Shown here in pieces: positions 24,784 to 34,714 of a DNA stretch of 64,000 bases. Positions within the stretch are counted from its first letter, which is position 1, and the number at the start of each line of letters is the position of its first letter. The position numbers were made by a program, and so were the translations under genes. The DNA lies in the NCBI RefSeq assembly GCF_030486595.1, contig NZ_JAUJZH010000016.1, forward strand, positions 117,895 to 181,894, in the 5' to 3' direction. The stretch comes from Variovorax ginsengisoli (GTDB lineage Bacteria > Pseudomonadota > Gammaproteobacteria > Burkholderiales > Burkholderiaceae_C). A model generated the notes under the pieces. That model made no database searches, had not been told where the DNA came from, and saw nothing but the letters and a program-made list of their open reading frames with translations.

Positions 24784-26253
24784 ATGCGCCTTCTCGGCAA
24801 AGCGCTCACCTTCGACGACGTGTTGCTGGTGCCAGCGTTCTCCCAGGTCCTTCCCAAGGACACCTCCCTCGCCACCCGGCTCTCCCGCAACATCACGCTC
24901 AACCTGCCGCTCGTGTCGGCAGCGATGGACACCGTGACCGAGGCACGCCTCGCGATCGCCATCGCACAGGAAGGCGGCATCGGCATCGTCCACAAGAACC
25001 TCACGCCGACCGAGCAGGCGGCGCAGGTGGCCAAGGTGAAGCGCTACGAATCGGGCGTGCTGCGCGATCCGGTCGTGATCACCCCCACCCACACCGTGCG
25101 GCAGGTGATGGCGCTGTCCGACCAATTGGGCATCTCGGGTTTCCCGGTCTGCGACGCCGGCAAGGTGGTCGGCATCGTCACCGGCCGCGACCTGCGTTTC
25201 GAGAGCCGCTACGACGTCCCGGTGAGCGAGATCATGACCCGGCGCGACCGGCTCATCACGGTGCCCGACGGCACCACGCTGGCCGATGCCAAGGCGCTGC
25301 TCAACAAGCACAAGCTCGAGCGGCTGCTGGTCATCAACGAGGCCTGGGAGCTCAAGGGCCTGATCACCGTCAAGGACATCACCAAGCAGACCAGCTTCCC
25401 GAACGCGGCGCGCGACGCCAGCGGCCGCCTGCGCGTGGGCGCGGCGGTGGGCGTGGGCGAGGGCACCGAGGAGCGCGTCGAGGCGCTGGTCAGGGCCGGC
25501 GTCGATGCCATCGTGGTCGACACCGCGCACGGCCACAGCGCCGGCGTCATCGAGCGCGTGCGCTGGGTCAAGCAGAACTATCCGCAGGTCGACGTCATCG
25601 GCGGCAACATCGCCACCGGCGACGCCGCCCGGGCGCTGGCCGATGCTGGCGCCGACGCGGTCAAGGTCGGCATCGGCCCGGGCTCGATCTGCACCACCCG
25701 CATCGTGGCCGGCGTGGGCGTGCCGCAGATCATGGCGATCGACAACGTCGCCACCGCACTGCAGGGCACGGGCGTGCCGCTGATCGCCGACGGCGGCGTG
25801 CGCTATTCGGGCGACATCGCCAAGGCGATCGCGGCCGGCGCCAGCACCGTGATGATGGGCGGCATGTTCGCCGGCACCGAAGAAGCGCCGGGCGAGATCG
25901 TGCTGTTCCAGGGCCGCAGCTACAAGAGCTACCGCGGCATGGGCTCGATCGGCGCGATGCAGCAGGGCAGCGCCGACCGCTACTTCCAGGAGTCGAGCAC
26001 CGGCAATCCGAATGCCGACAAGCTGGTGCCCGAGGGCATCGAGGGCCGCGTGCCGTACAAGGGCTCGATGGTCTCGATCGTCTACCAGATGTCCGGCGGC
26101 CTGCGCGCCAGCATGGGCTACTGCGGCTGCGCGACGATCGACGACATGAAGAACAAGGCGGAGTTCGTCGAGATCACCACGGCGGGCATTCGCGAGAGCC
26201 ATGTTCACGACGTGCAGATCACCAAGGAAGCCCCGAACTACCGGGCCGAATGA
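24784..26253 (+). CDS. guaB: Inosine-5'-monophosphate dehydrogenase
   Basis: 489-residue enzyme oxidising IMP to XMP, committing flux to GMP. Catalytic Cys303 lies in GPGSICTTR, and the mobile-flap and phosphate-site sequences (GADAVKVGIGPGS, GGMFAGTEEAPGE) are intact. Two CBS domains occupy about residues 90-205 in the TIM barrel. Start at MRLLGKALTFDDVLLVP, the usual IMPDH N-terminus. guaA follows 764 bases later, separated by a phd-vapC module. Confidence 0.97.
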   Translation: MRLLGKALTFDDVLLVPAFSQVLPKDTSLATRLSRNITLNLPLVSAAMDTVTEARLAIAIAQEGGIGIVHKNLTPTEQAAQVAKVKRYESGVLRDPVVITPTHTVRQVMALSDQLGISGFPVCDAGKVVGIVTGRDLRFESRYDVPVSEIMTRRDRLITVPDGTTLADAKALLNKHKLERLLVINEAWELKGLITVKDITKQTSFPNAARDASGRLRVGAAVGVGEGTEERVEALVRAGVDAIVVDTAHGHSAGVIERVRWVKQNYPQVDVIGGNIATGDAARALADAGADAVKVGIGPGSICTTRIVAGVGVPQIMAIDNVATALQGTGVPLIADGGVRYSGDIAKAIAAGASTVMMGGMFAGTEEAPGEIVLFQGRSYKSYRGMGSIGAMQQGSADRYFQESSTGNPNADKLVPEGIEGRVPYKGSMVSIVYQMSGGLRASMGYCGCATIDDMKNKAEFVEITTAGIRESHVHDVQITKEAPNYRAE

Positions 26254-26258
26254 GGCTA

Positions 26259-26326
26259 ATCTGGCCCGAATCTGAAAATCGGGCCAGATCGCGCTAGAAT
26301 TCGGGCCAGATTATTTTTTCTGGCCC
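26259..26326. promoter_or_regulatory. Four-half-site operator and promoter of phd-vapC
   Basis: Two inverted repeats of TCTGGCCC/GGGCCAGA half-sites: ATCTGGCCCGA (26259-26269) with TCGGGCCAGAT (26279-26289), a perfect 11-base match, and TCGGGCCAGAT (26301-26311) with TCTGGCCC (26319-26326). A promoter CTGAAA-17-TAGAAT (26272-26277, 26295-26300) is embedded between them, so repressor binding would cover it. The last half-site ends 2 bases before the antitoxin ATG, leaving no Shine-Dalgarno sequence. Typical of toxin-antitoxin autoregulation; the first repeat could also end guaB transcription. Confidence 0.8.
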
Positions 26327-26328
26327 CG

Positions 26329-26577
26329 ATGCAATCCCTCGGTATCTCCGAAGCCAAGAACAACTTCTCGGCCCTGATCGACCTGGTCGAGAAGGGCGAG
26401 GAAGTGCGCATCACGCGCCACGGCAAGGAAGTCGTGCGCATGCTGCCGGTGCGGCGCAAGCCGGTCATCACCGACGAGCAGATCGCCCGCGAACTGGGGC
26501 AGATCGATGCGCTGCACGCCACCATCAAGCCTGGCACCGCGGTCCGGGCCCTGCGCGATGAAGGGCGACAGTCATGA
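26329..26577 (+). CDS. Phd/YefM-family antitoxin
   Basis: 82 residues. N-terminal half is the Phd/YefM DNA-binding fold (ISEAKNNFSALIDLVEKGE, ITRHGKEVVRMLP). The C-terminal tail, about residues 45-82, should wrap the toxin. The start lies directly after the operator at 26326 and has no Shine-Dalgarno sequence. Overlaps the VapC gene by 4 bases (ATGA). Inserted between guaB and guaA. Confidence 0.9.
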   Translation: MQSLGISEAKNNFSALIDLVEKGEEVRITRHGKEVVRMLPVRRKPVITDEQIARELGQIDALHATIKPGTAVRALRDEGRQS

Positions 26578-27008
26578 CGGCCTTCGTCATGGACGCATCG
26601 GTCACCGCGGCCTGGCTGCTGCCCGACCAGGCCAGCGAACACACCCGCAAGCTCTACGCCGCGATCCGCCGCGACGAGGTCGAGCCGCAGGCGCCCAATG
26701 TCTGGCAGTGGGAGTGCGCCAACATCCTCGCCAACGGCGTGCGCAGCGGACGCATCCCGTCGTCGGCGGTCGAAGGGCTGTGGAGCGTCCTCGACGCCAT
26801 CCGGCACCGCGTCGAGCTCCATGACCTGGCGCCGGCCCAGCACAAGGCGGTGCTCGCCGTGGCCATCGACGCCGGTGTCTCGCAATACGATGCGGGCTAT
26901 CTCTGGCTGGCCCGATCGCTCGACCTTCCGCTCGCCACCTTCGACCCGCAACTCATCCAGGCGGCGCCGCAAGCGGGTGTCCGCCTCTTCGACATTTCAA
27001 TGCTCTGA
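26574..27008 (+). CDS. vapC: VapC-type PIN-domain toxin
   Basis: 144-residue PIN-domain ribonuclease. Acidic active-site residues are present: Asp7 (VMDASV), Glu47 (WQWECANIL), Asp106 (SQYDAGYL) and Asp124 (ATFDPQL). VapC enzymes cleave tRNA or rRNA; the specific target cannot be read here. Coupled to the antitoxin by a 4-base overlap; guaA starts 9 bases after its stop and may be cotranscribed from the module promoter. Confidence 0.92.
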   Translation: MTAFVMDASVTAAWLLPDQASEHTRKLYAAIRRDEVEPQAPNVWQWECANILANGVRSGRIPSSAVEGLWSVLDAIRHRVELHDLAPAQHKAVLAVAIDAGVSQYDAGYLWLARSLDLPLATFDPQLIQAAPQAGVRLFDISML

Positions 27009-27017
27009 GTCATCGCC

Positions 27018-28631
27018 ATGCAACACGACAAGATCCTCATCCTCGATTTCGGCTCGCAAGTCACCCAGCTGATCGCGCGCCGCGTGCGCGAGGCGCATGT
27101 GTTCTCTGAAGTCCATCCCTGCGACGTGACCGACGAATGGGTGCGCGAGTTCGCCAAGGACGGCACGCTGAAGGGCGTGATCCTCTCGGGCAGCCATGCG
27201 AGTGTGTACGAGGAGACCACCGACAAGGCGCCGCAGGCGGTGTTCGAGCTCGGCGTGCCGGTGCTCGGCATCTGCTACGGCATGCAGACCATGGCGCACC
27301 AGCTGGGCGGCAAGGTCGAGGGCGGCCACAAGCGCGAGTTCGGTTTCGCGGCGGTGCGTGCGCGCGGCCACACCGAGCTGCTGCGCGACATTGCCGACTT
27401 CACGACCGAGGACGGGCACGGCATGCTCAACGTCTGGATGAGCCACGGCGACAAGGTCACCGAATTGCCGCCTGGCTTCAAGCTGATGGCGTCGACCGAG
27501 AGCTGCCCGATCGCCGGCATGGCCGACGAGGCGCGGCACTTCTATGCGGTGCAGTTCCACCCCGAAGTCACGCACACGCAGCAGGGCAAGGCGATCCTCG
27601 ACCGCTTCGTGGTCGACATCTGCGCGGCGCGGCGCGACTGGGTGATGCGCGACCACATCGCCGAGGCGGTGGAGTCGATCCGCCACCAAGTGGGCGACGA
27701 GGAGGTGATCCTCGGCCTCTCGGGCGGCGTCGACTCGTCGGTGGCCGCGGCGCTGATCCATCGCGCCATCGGCGACCAGCTGACCTGCGTCTTCGTCGAC
27801 CACGGCCTGCTGCGGCTGAACGAGGGCGACATGGTGATGGACATGTTCGTCGGCCAGTTGCATGCCAAGGTGATCCGCGTCGATGCCAGCGAGCTGTTCC
27901 TCGGCAAGCTGGCCGGCGTGAGCGACCCCGAAGCCAAGCGCAAGATCATCGGCGGCGAGTTCGTCACGGTGTTCAAGCAGGAGGCGGCCAAGCTCACGAG
28001 CGCTGGCGCCAAGGGCGCGAAATGGCTGGCGCAGGGCACCATCTATCCGGACGTGATCGAGTCGGGCGGCGCCAAGAGCAAGAAGGCGGTGACGATCAAG
28101 AGCCACCACAACGTCGGCGGCTTGCCCGAGCAATTGGGCCTGAAGCTGCTGGAGCCGCTGCGCGACCTGTTCAAGGACGAGGTGCGCGAGCTCGGCGTGG
28201 CACTGGGCCTGCCGCCCGGCATGGTGTATCGCCATCCGTTCCCGGGCCCGGGCCTGGGCGTGCGCATCCTCGGCGAGGTCAAGAAGGAATACGCCGACCT
28301 GCTGCGCCGCGCCGACGCGATCTTCATCGAGGAACTGCACAACTTCATCGACCCGGCGAGCGGCAAGAGCTGGTACGACCTCACGAGCCAGGCCTTCACG
28401 GTGTTCCTGCCGGTGAAGAGCGTCGGCGTGATGGGCGATGGCCGCACCTACGACTACGTGGTGGCGCTGCGCGCGGTGCAGACCAGCGACTTCATGACCG
28501 CCGACTGGGCCGAGCTGCCCTATGCGCTGCTGAAGAAGGTGTCGGGGCGGATCATCAACGAGGTGCGCGGGATCAACCGCGTGACCTACGACGTGAGCAG
28601 CAAGCCGCCGGCGACCATCGAGTGGGAGTGA
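27018..28631 (+). CDS. guaA: GMP synthase (glutamine-hydrolysing)
   Basis: 537 residues. N-terminal class I glutamine amidotransferase with catalytic Cys86 in VLGICYGMQT and PEVTH triad region; central ATP pyrophosphatase P-loop LGLSGGVDSSVAAAL; C-terminal dimerisation domain ending PPATIEWE. Converts XMP to GMP. Its only visible promoter upstream is that of phd-vapC or read-through from guaB, which ties an essential gene to the module. Confidence 0.97.
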   Translation: MQHDKILILDFGSQVTQLIARRVREAHVFSEVHPCDVTDEWVREFAKDGTLKGVILSGSHASVYEETTDKAPQAVFELGVPVLGICYGMQTMAHQLGGKVEGGHKREFGFAAVRARGHTELLRDIADFTTEDGHGMLNVWMSHGDKVTELPPGFKLMASTESCPIAGMADEARHFYAVQFHPEVTHTQQGKAILDRFVVDICAARRDWVMRDHIAEAVESIRHQVGDEEVILGLSGGVDSSVAAALIHRAIGDQLTCVFVDHGLLRLNEGDMVMDMFVGQLHAKVIRVDASELFLGKLAGVSDPEAKRKIIGGEFVTVFKQEAAKLTSAGAKGAKWLAQGTIYPDVIESGGAKSKKAVTIKSHHNVGGLPEQLGLKLLEPLRDLFKDEVRELGVALGLPPGMVYRHPFPGPGLGVRILGEVKKEYADLLRRADAIFIEELHNFIDPASGKSWYDLTSQAFTVFLPVKSVGVMGDGRTYDYVVALRAVQTSDFMTADWAELPYALLKKVSGRIINEVRGINRVTYDVSSKPPATIEWE

Positions 28632-28662
28632 TGGCCGAACGGGCCTTGCGCCACTTGCAGCG

Positions 28663-29859
28663 TCAGGTCGGGACTTTCCGGGTGATGCCGGGGAACCCAT
28701 GCTCCCTTGAAGCCCATGTGATCAGGACCGCGGCGTCGAGCAACGCGAACAGGACCCATGCGAAGGAGGCCACCCCGACGGTCTCCAGCAGAACCCCGCC
28801 GATGATGGCGCCGGCCGCAATGGCGATGTTCCATACCGTCACGAGGATGGACTGCGCGACATCGGCTCCGGACCCGGCCGCATCGGCGGTGGCGGTCTGC
28901 AATTGCGCGGCCGATCCGCCGAAGGTCACGCCCCACACGATCACAGCGAGGTAGATGGTCGCGATCTCCTTGCCGCCGATGCCGAGCGCGAGTGATGCGA
29001 GGGCGAAGAATCCCAAGCTTGTCAGCACCAGGAGCCGCAGGTTCCGGTCGATCAGCAAGCCGGTGATCCAAATGCCCGCCAGGGACGAAAGGCCAAAGAC
29101 GAGCAGTACCAGATCGGCCCGGTCGGAGAGGCCAGCAGGTGCAAGGAAAGGGACAATATAGGTATAGAGGATGCTGTGGGCAAGTATCCAGAGGATCAGC
29201 ACGCCGAGGACCGGGCGAACCCCGGGAGTCGCAAGAACCGCCCGGATGGGAAGGCGCTTGTCCGGTTCTTGCCCGGACTGGTCGGGGACTCGGCGCAGGA
29301 CCAGGATCATGACGCCGAGGGTCAGCACAGAGATTAATCCGAAAGTGCTGCGCCAACCCAGGAGACTTCCCAGGAAAGATCCGGCCGGAACGCCCAATGA
29401 CAGCGCAAGTGGTGCGCCTATGCTGGCCAACGCCAATGCGCGTCCCTTGAGTTCTGGCGGAACCATCCGCCGCACATAGCCCACGAGCATTCCCCAGATG
29501 AGGCCGCCCGCCATGCCGGCCAGGCAGCGGGCGATCAATGCGATCGCATAGTCGGAGGTCACTGCGGTGACGGTATTGAAGACGAGCAGGCCGCTCAACG
29601 CCGCAAGCAGTAGTGGCCTGCGCTTCCAGCCGCGCGTGAGGACGATCAATGGGATCGCTGCCACCAGTGAGCCGATGGCATAGAGAGTGACGAACTGGCC
29701 GGCAAGCGCCTCCGAGACGTTCATGCCCTGGCTGATCTGTGACAGCATGCCAGCGGGAATCGTTTCAGTGAGCAGCGCAAGGAATCCGGTCATGGCGAGT
29801 GCGAGGAGCGCGACGATCGGAAGGGCGCTGGCGCCCCGGTCGCTGGCGATGTGAATCAT
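28663..29859 (-). CDS. MFS transporter (sugar/drug efflux type)
   Basis: 398 residues with about 12 membrane helices; the first (LPIVALLALAMTGFLALL) is followed by TETIPAGMLSQISQGMNVSE, typical of the AraJ/YdhP/SotB-like efflux group. Start at MIHIASDRG (29859) is preferred for its AAGGA site 10 bases upstream and for leaving a promoter gap to the LysR gene; an upstream ATG at 29940 in the same frame would add 27 residues. It diverges from the LysR regulator, which probably controls it. Codon use is less GC-biased than the neighbouring guaA, suggesting transfer. Confidence 0.85.
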   Translation of the reverse strand: MIHIASDRGASALPIVALLALAMTGFLALLTETIPAGMLSQISQGMNVSEALAGQFVTLYAIGSLVAAIPLIVLTRGWKRRPLLLAALSGLLVFNTVTAVTSDYAIALIARCLAGMAGGLIWGMLVGYVRRMVPPELKGRALALASIGAPLALSLGVPAGSFLGSLLGWRSTFGLISVLTLGVMILVLRRVPDQSGQEPDKRLPIRAVLATPGVRPVLGVLILWILAHSILYTYIVPFLAPAGLSDRADLVLLVFGLSSLAGIWITGLLIDRNLRLLVLTSLGFFALASLALGIGGKEIATIYLAVIVWGVTFGGSAAQLQTATADAAGSGADVAQSILVTVWNIAIAAGAIIGGVLLETVGVASFAWVLFALLDAAVLITWASREHGFPGITRKVPT

Positions 29860-30021
29860 GCGTGTGTGTCCTTGTTCGGTTTCGACTGCTCGCGCTGCAA
29901 CTGGCGCGAACTCTTCTTCCGCAGCGTTGCGGGCATTCATGGTTCCCGCATTCGCCGGTCATGGCCATGGGCTGGTGCGAACAACACAGATGACAGCCAT
30001 GTCAGCAATGGAGGTGTGGCA

Positions 30022-30909
30022 ATGGACAGATTGGGCGCGTTGAACGTCTTTGTGCGGGCATCCGAGGCCCGTAGCTTCACGATCGCCGGCCAGCAGCTTG
30101 GAATTTCATCATCGGCGGTGAGCAAGGCCATCGTTCGATTGGAGGAGCGGCTGGGCGTGCGGCTCTTTCATCGGTCGACGCGCACCGTGAGCTTGACGCC
30201 GGAGGGCGGCCTTTTCCTGGCGCGCTGCAGGCGGATACTCGCCGAGATCGAGGCTGCGGAGGGCGAGCTCTCGCAGGCGCAGAGTTCGCCTCGGGGGAGG
30301 CTTCGGGTCAGCATTCCGTCGGTTGGCATGCTCTTCCTGCCCACGCTGGCGGCATTCAAGCGTCTGTATCCCGAAGTCGAGCTCGACATCGATTGCAGCG
30401 ACCGGCTGGTCGATGTGATCGAAGAGGGATTCGATGCCGTGATACGCACGGGCGCGCCGGCCGACTCCAGGCTGATGGCTCGGGCCATCGGTTCGTATCG
30501 GCGCGTGATCGTCGGGTCGCCGGACTACTTCGAACGAACCGGCCGCCCCTCCAAGCCGGAGGATCTCGAGCGGCATGCCTGCTTTCTCTATCGTTATCCC
30601 AGCACGGGGAAGCTGGATGACTGGCCGCTTGGCCAAGGCCAACGCGAACGGGCGCCCGAACTGGCCCTCGGCATGGTGGCCAACACGCTCGATCCGCTCG
30701 TCTCCTTCGTGGAGCAGGGGTTGGGTGTGGCGTGCATCCCGGATATCGCCATCAGGCGCCAGCTCGAGGCCGGCTCTCTCGAGACAGTACTCGACGGCTT
30801 CAACGAGGACTGCACGACCTTCCGCATTCTGTGGCCGTCGAGTCGCCACTTGTCACCACGGCTGCGCGGGTTCGTGGACTTCATGGCCGAGAAGTTGTTC
30901 CCTCTTTGA
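30022..30909 (+). CDS. LysR-family transcriptional regulator
   Basis: 295 residues. N-terminal helix-turn-helix (MDRLGALNVFVRASEARSF; ISSSAVSKAIVRLEERLG) and a C-terminal substrate-binding-like domain (about 90-290) of the CrgA/DsdC-like type II group. The start has a GGAGG site 9 bases upstream. It diverges from the MFS exporter and is inferred to control it in response to an unknown ligand. Confidence 0.9.
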   Translation: MDRLGALNVFVRASEARSFTIAGQQLGISSSAVSKAIVRLEERLGVRLFHRSTRTVSLTPEGGLFLARCRRILAEIEAAEGELSQAQSSPRGRLRVSIPSVGMLFLPTLAAFKRLYPEVELDIDCSDRLVDVIEEGFDAVIRTGAPADSRLMARAIGSYRRVIVGSPDYFERTGRPSKPEDLERHACFLYRYPSTGKLDDWPLGQGQRERAPELALGMVANTLDPLVSFVEQGLGVACIPDIAIRRQLEAGSLETVLDGFNEDCTTFRILWPSSRHLSPRLRGFVDFMAEKLFPL

Positions 30910-30945
30910 TAGATTGAACGCGGGCCAATACCCAGGGCATGCTTC

Positions 30946-31473
30946 ATGTCGTCGAGCCTCTTCTTCGCGCTTCGGCCCGACGCGCCTGCTGCTGTCCGGG
31001 CCATGGATATTTCTGCACGCCTGCGCGTCGACCATGGCCTGAAAACCCCGGCGACCGCCGTGGAGCGACTGCATGTCACGCTTCATCACTTGGGCGCGCT
31101 GCGGGAAGAAACCGTGGCCCGCGCGCTGCGTGCCGCCGCGACCCTGGACTGCCCGGCATTCGAAGTTCGCTTCGACATGGCCACGAGCTTAAAGTCCGGC
31201 GCGAAGAAGCGCCCGCTCGTCCTGCTCAACCGGGAAGCACTGCAGCCGCTGCAGGATTTCCGGTCCACCCTGGGGGTTGCGCTGTCCCTGCACGGGGTGG
31301 ATGTCGACACTGGAAGCTTCACCCCGCACCTCACGCTACTTCGCGATGCGCGTGCCGTACCTGAGCAGTCGGTGGGGCCCGTGGCCTGGAAGGCCCGCGA
31401 ATTCGTCCTGCTCCAGAGCCTCGTCGGCCAGGGGCAGTATGTGGTGCTCGGGCGCTGGCCGTTGAACGGTTGA
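30946..31473 (+). CDS. thpR: RNA 2',3'-cyclic phosphodiesterase (2H family)
   Basis: 175-residue LigT/ThpR-like enzyme with the two HxTx motifs HVTL (43-46) and HLTL (128-131) at normal spacing. These enzymes open 2',3'-cyclic phosphates; the old ligase name reflects an in vitro reaction. Located just before an abiE pair but without obvious operon link: about 118 bases of AT-rich sequence follow. Confidence 0.88.
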   Translation: MSSSLFFALRPDAPAAVRAMDISARLRVDHGLKTPATAVERLHVTLHHLGALREETVARALRAAATLDCPAFEVRFDMATSLKSGAKKRPLVLLNREALQPLQDFRSTLGVALSLHGVDVDTGSFTPHLTLLRDARAVPEQSVGPVAWKAREFVLLQSLVGQGQYVVLGRWPLNG

Positions 31474-31517
31474 AGCAAGCCAAGCGCCATACTGTGCAGT
31501 TTGAAAAAGTTATTTCT

Positions 31518-31536
31518 ATCGTAGCCTGGCTACGAT
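31518..31536. promoter_or_regulatory. Palindromic operator candidate upstream of abiE
   Basis: ATCGTAGCC-T-GGCTACGAT is a perfect 9-base inverted repeat around one base, in an AT-rich leader before the abiEi-like gene. AbiEi-type antitoxins autoregulate by binding inverted repeats at their promoters, so this is the best operator candidate. Confidence 0.6.
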
Positions 31537-31565
31537 TCAAATGTCTATTTCAAGCTCGCAAAATT

Positions 31566-31595
31566 TTGAAAAATATGGTTGAATCGCAGTATGAT
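31566..31595 (+). promoter_or_regulatory. Candidate promoter of the abiE pair
   Basis: TTGAAA (31566-31571) and TATGAT (31590-31595) at 18-base spacing match sigma-70 well. The start would be near 31602, which favours the ATG at 31621 over those at 31579/31591 if this is the true promoter; another start upstream is possible. Confidence 0.45.
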
Positions 31596-32328
31596 TACGA
31601 CTGGAGCAAACAAATTAAATATGCTCTACACCCGCCTGGCTCCAGGGGCTCCGCTCACTTCGGAGGACCTGGCAGGTCTCGGCATCTCCGCGGATCTGGC
31701 CGTGCACTACGTGCGCGCAGGCTGGCTCACGCGCTTGACGCGCGGGGTGTTCTGCCGCCCCAATGACATCCTGGCCTTGCATCCGAGTCTGGTTCTGTTG
31801 CAGCGCCGCTTCGAAGGCCTGCACGTGGGCGGCAAATCGGCACTGGACTGGTACGGCGTGCGTCAGTACCTGGCGCAGCAGCGGGTGCTCCGACTCTACG
31901 GCTGGACGACAGGCAAGCTGCCGGAGTGGTTCACCGAGCGGTTTCCGGCCGAATACCACCGCAAGCGGCTGTTCGATGAGCAGCCCAACGCCTTGCTGCA
32001 TGCGGGGCCCTTCGAGAAGCGCAGCGGGGCACCGCAGGTATCGGCGCCGGAGCGCGCGCTGCTGGAACTGCTGAGCGATGTGGGCGTGCGCCAGCCGCTG
32101 CAGGAAGCGCGCGAACTCGTGGAGAGCGCCTACAACCTGCGCGCCGACGTGCTGCGTGAACTGCTGCAGCGCTGCACGAGCGTCAAGACCGTGCGGTTGT
32201 GCCTGCAACTCGGCCGCGAGGCATCGCTACCCTGGGTGGCCAAGCTCGACTCGGCCACGCTACCGACGGGCAGCGATCGGCCCTGGGTGTCCCGATCGGC
32301 CGATGGCTTGCTGGTGCTCAAGGCATGA
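31591..32328 (+). CDS. abiEi: AbiEi-like type IV antitoxin
   Basis: About 245 residues (235 if the ATG at 31621 is used; a TTG at 31579 is also in frame). N-terminal winged helix like the AbiEi_3_N domain (TSEDLAGLGI, VRAGWLTRLTRGVFCRP) then a C-terminal AbiEi domain with the conserved APERALLELLSDV segment. In type IV systems the antitoxin does not bind the toxin but represses the operon and antagonises its activity. Overlaps the toxin gene by ATGA. The AT-rich leader suggests acquisition. Confidence 0.85.
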   Translation: MITTGANKLNMLYTRLAPGAPLTSEDLAGLGISADLAVHYVRAGWLTRLTRGVFCRPNDILALHPSLVLLQRRFEGLHVGGKSALDWYGVRQYLAQQRVLRLYGWTTGKLPEWFTERFPAEYHRKRLFDEQPNALLHAGPFEKRSGAPQVSAPERALLELLSDVGVRQPLQEARELVESAYNLRADVLRELLQRCTSVKTVRLCLQLGREASLPWVAKLDSATLPTGSDRPWVSRSADGLLVLKA

Positions 32329-33248
32329 ACCAGATCTACCTCGATACCGCACGTCTGCTGACCCCGGTCGCGCCGCAGGTGTTCGTGGACGACATGTTCG
32401 CGCTGAAGGGTGGAACCGCGATCAATCTCTTCGTGCGCGACATGCCGCGTTTGTCGGTGGACCTCGATCTGGTCTTTGCCGACCACACGCTGCCGCGCGA
32501 CGCGGCGCTGGCGCGGATCAACGAGGCCGTCCGACAGTCGGCCGAGCGCCTGAAGAAGCGAGGCTTTCAGACGCATGCGCCGATGGCGGCAGCGGGAGAG
32601 ACCAAGCTGTTGGTGCGCCGCGGCTCGGTTCAGGTGAAGGTCGAAGTGAACTTCGTGATGCGGGGCACCGTGCGGCCGGTGCGCAAGGCCTCGCTCACAC
32701 CGACCGCGCGAGACGTGCTGATGGCCGACCTGGAGATTCCCGTGGTGTCGCTGGAGGACGTGTACGGCGGCAAGCCGGTGGCGGCGCTGGATCGGCAGCA
32801 CCCGCGCGACCTGTTCGACGTGATGCAGCTGTTCGCGCACGAAGGGATCACGCCTGGCATCCGGCGCGCCTTCGTGGTCTACCTGGCCAGCAGCAACCGG
32901 CCGGTGAACGAGGTCTTGTTTCCGCCGCTGCGCGACATCCGGCACGACTTCGAGCACAACTTCCAGGGCATGACGGCCGAGCCGGTGCCGCTGGAATCCT
33001 TGCTCGCGGCACGCGAGCGGCTGCTGCTGGAAGTTCAGCGCGGACTGGATGAAGGTGAGCGGCGCTTCCTGTTGTCGCTGGTGGCCGGCACACCCGAATG
33101 GGCGTTGCTGGACGTCGCGAATCTCGAACACCTGCCGGGCGTACGGTGGAAACTGCAGAACCTGGCGCAGTTGCAGAAGACTAATCCGAAGAAATTTGCC
33201 GAGCAAGCAGACCTGCTGGCCGCTCGGCTGAGCGGGCTCGGATCGTGA
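32325..33248 (+). CDS. abiEii: AbiEii-like nucleotidyltransferase toxin
   Basis: 307 residues. Nucleotidyltransferase motif I is GGTAINLF (29-36) followed by VDLDLVF with Asp46 and Asp48 as metal ligands; further family motifs are KVEVNFVMRG and DVYGGKPVAAL. AbiEii/MenT toxins add nucleotides to tRNA or other RNA and cause bacteriostasis; some give phage abortive infection. Active-site residues look intact. Second gene of the pair; 22 bases before the convergent sdaA stop. Confidence 0.9.
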   Translation: MNQIYLDTARLLTPVAPQVFVDDMFALKGGTAINLFVRDMPRLSVDLDLVFADHTLPRDAALARINEAVRQSAERLKKRGFQTHAPMAAAGETKLLVRRGSVQVKVEVNFVMRGTVRPVRKASLTPTARDVLMADLEIPVVSLEDVYGGKPVAALDRQHPRDLFDVMQLFAHEGITPGIRRAFVVYLASSNRPVNEVLFPPLRDIRHDFEHNFQGMTAEPVPLESLLAARERLLLEVQRGLDEGERRFLLSLVAGTPEWALLDVANLEHLPGVRWKLQNLAQLQKTNPKKFAEQADLLAARLSGLGS

Positions 33249-33270
33249 TCTCCGACGATGGTTTCGTACC

Positions 33271-34665
<1,395 letters not shown>

Positions 34666-34714
34666 CAGCGCACTATGCGGCCGAAAGCTGCTGCTTGACC
34701 AGTGCCACCCAGCG

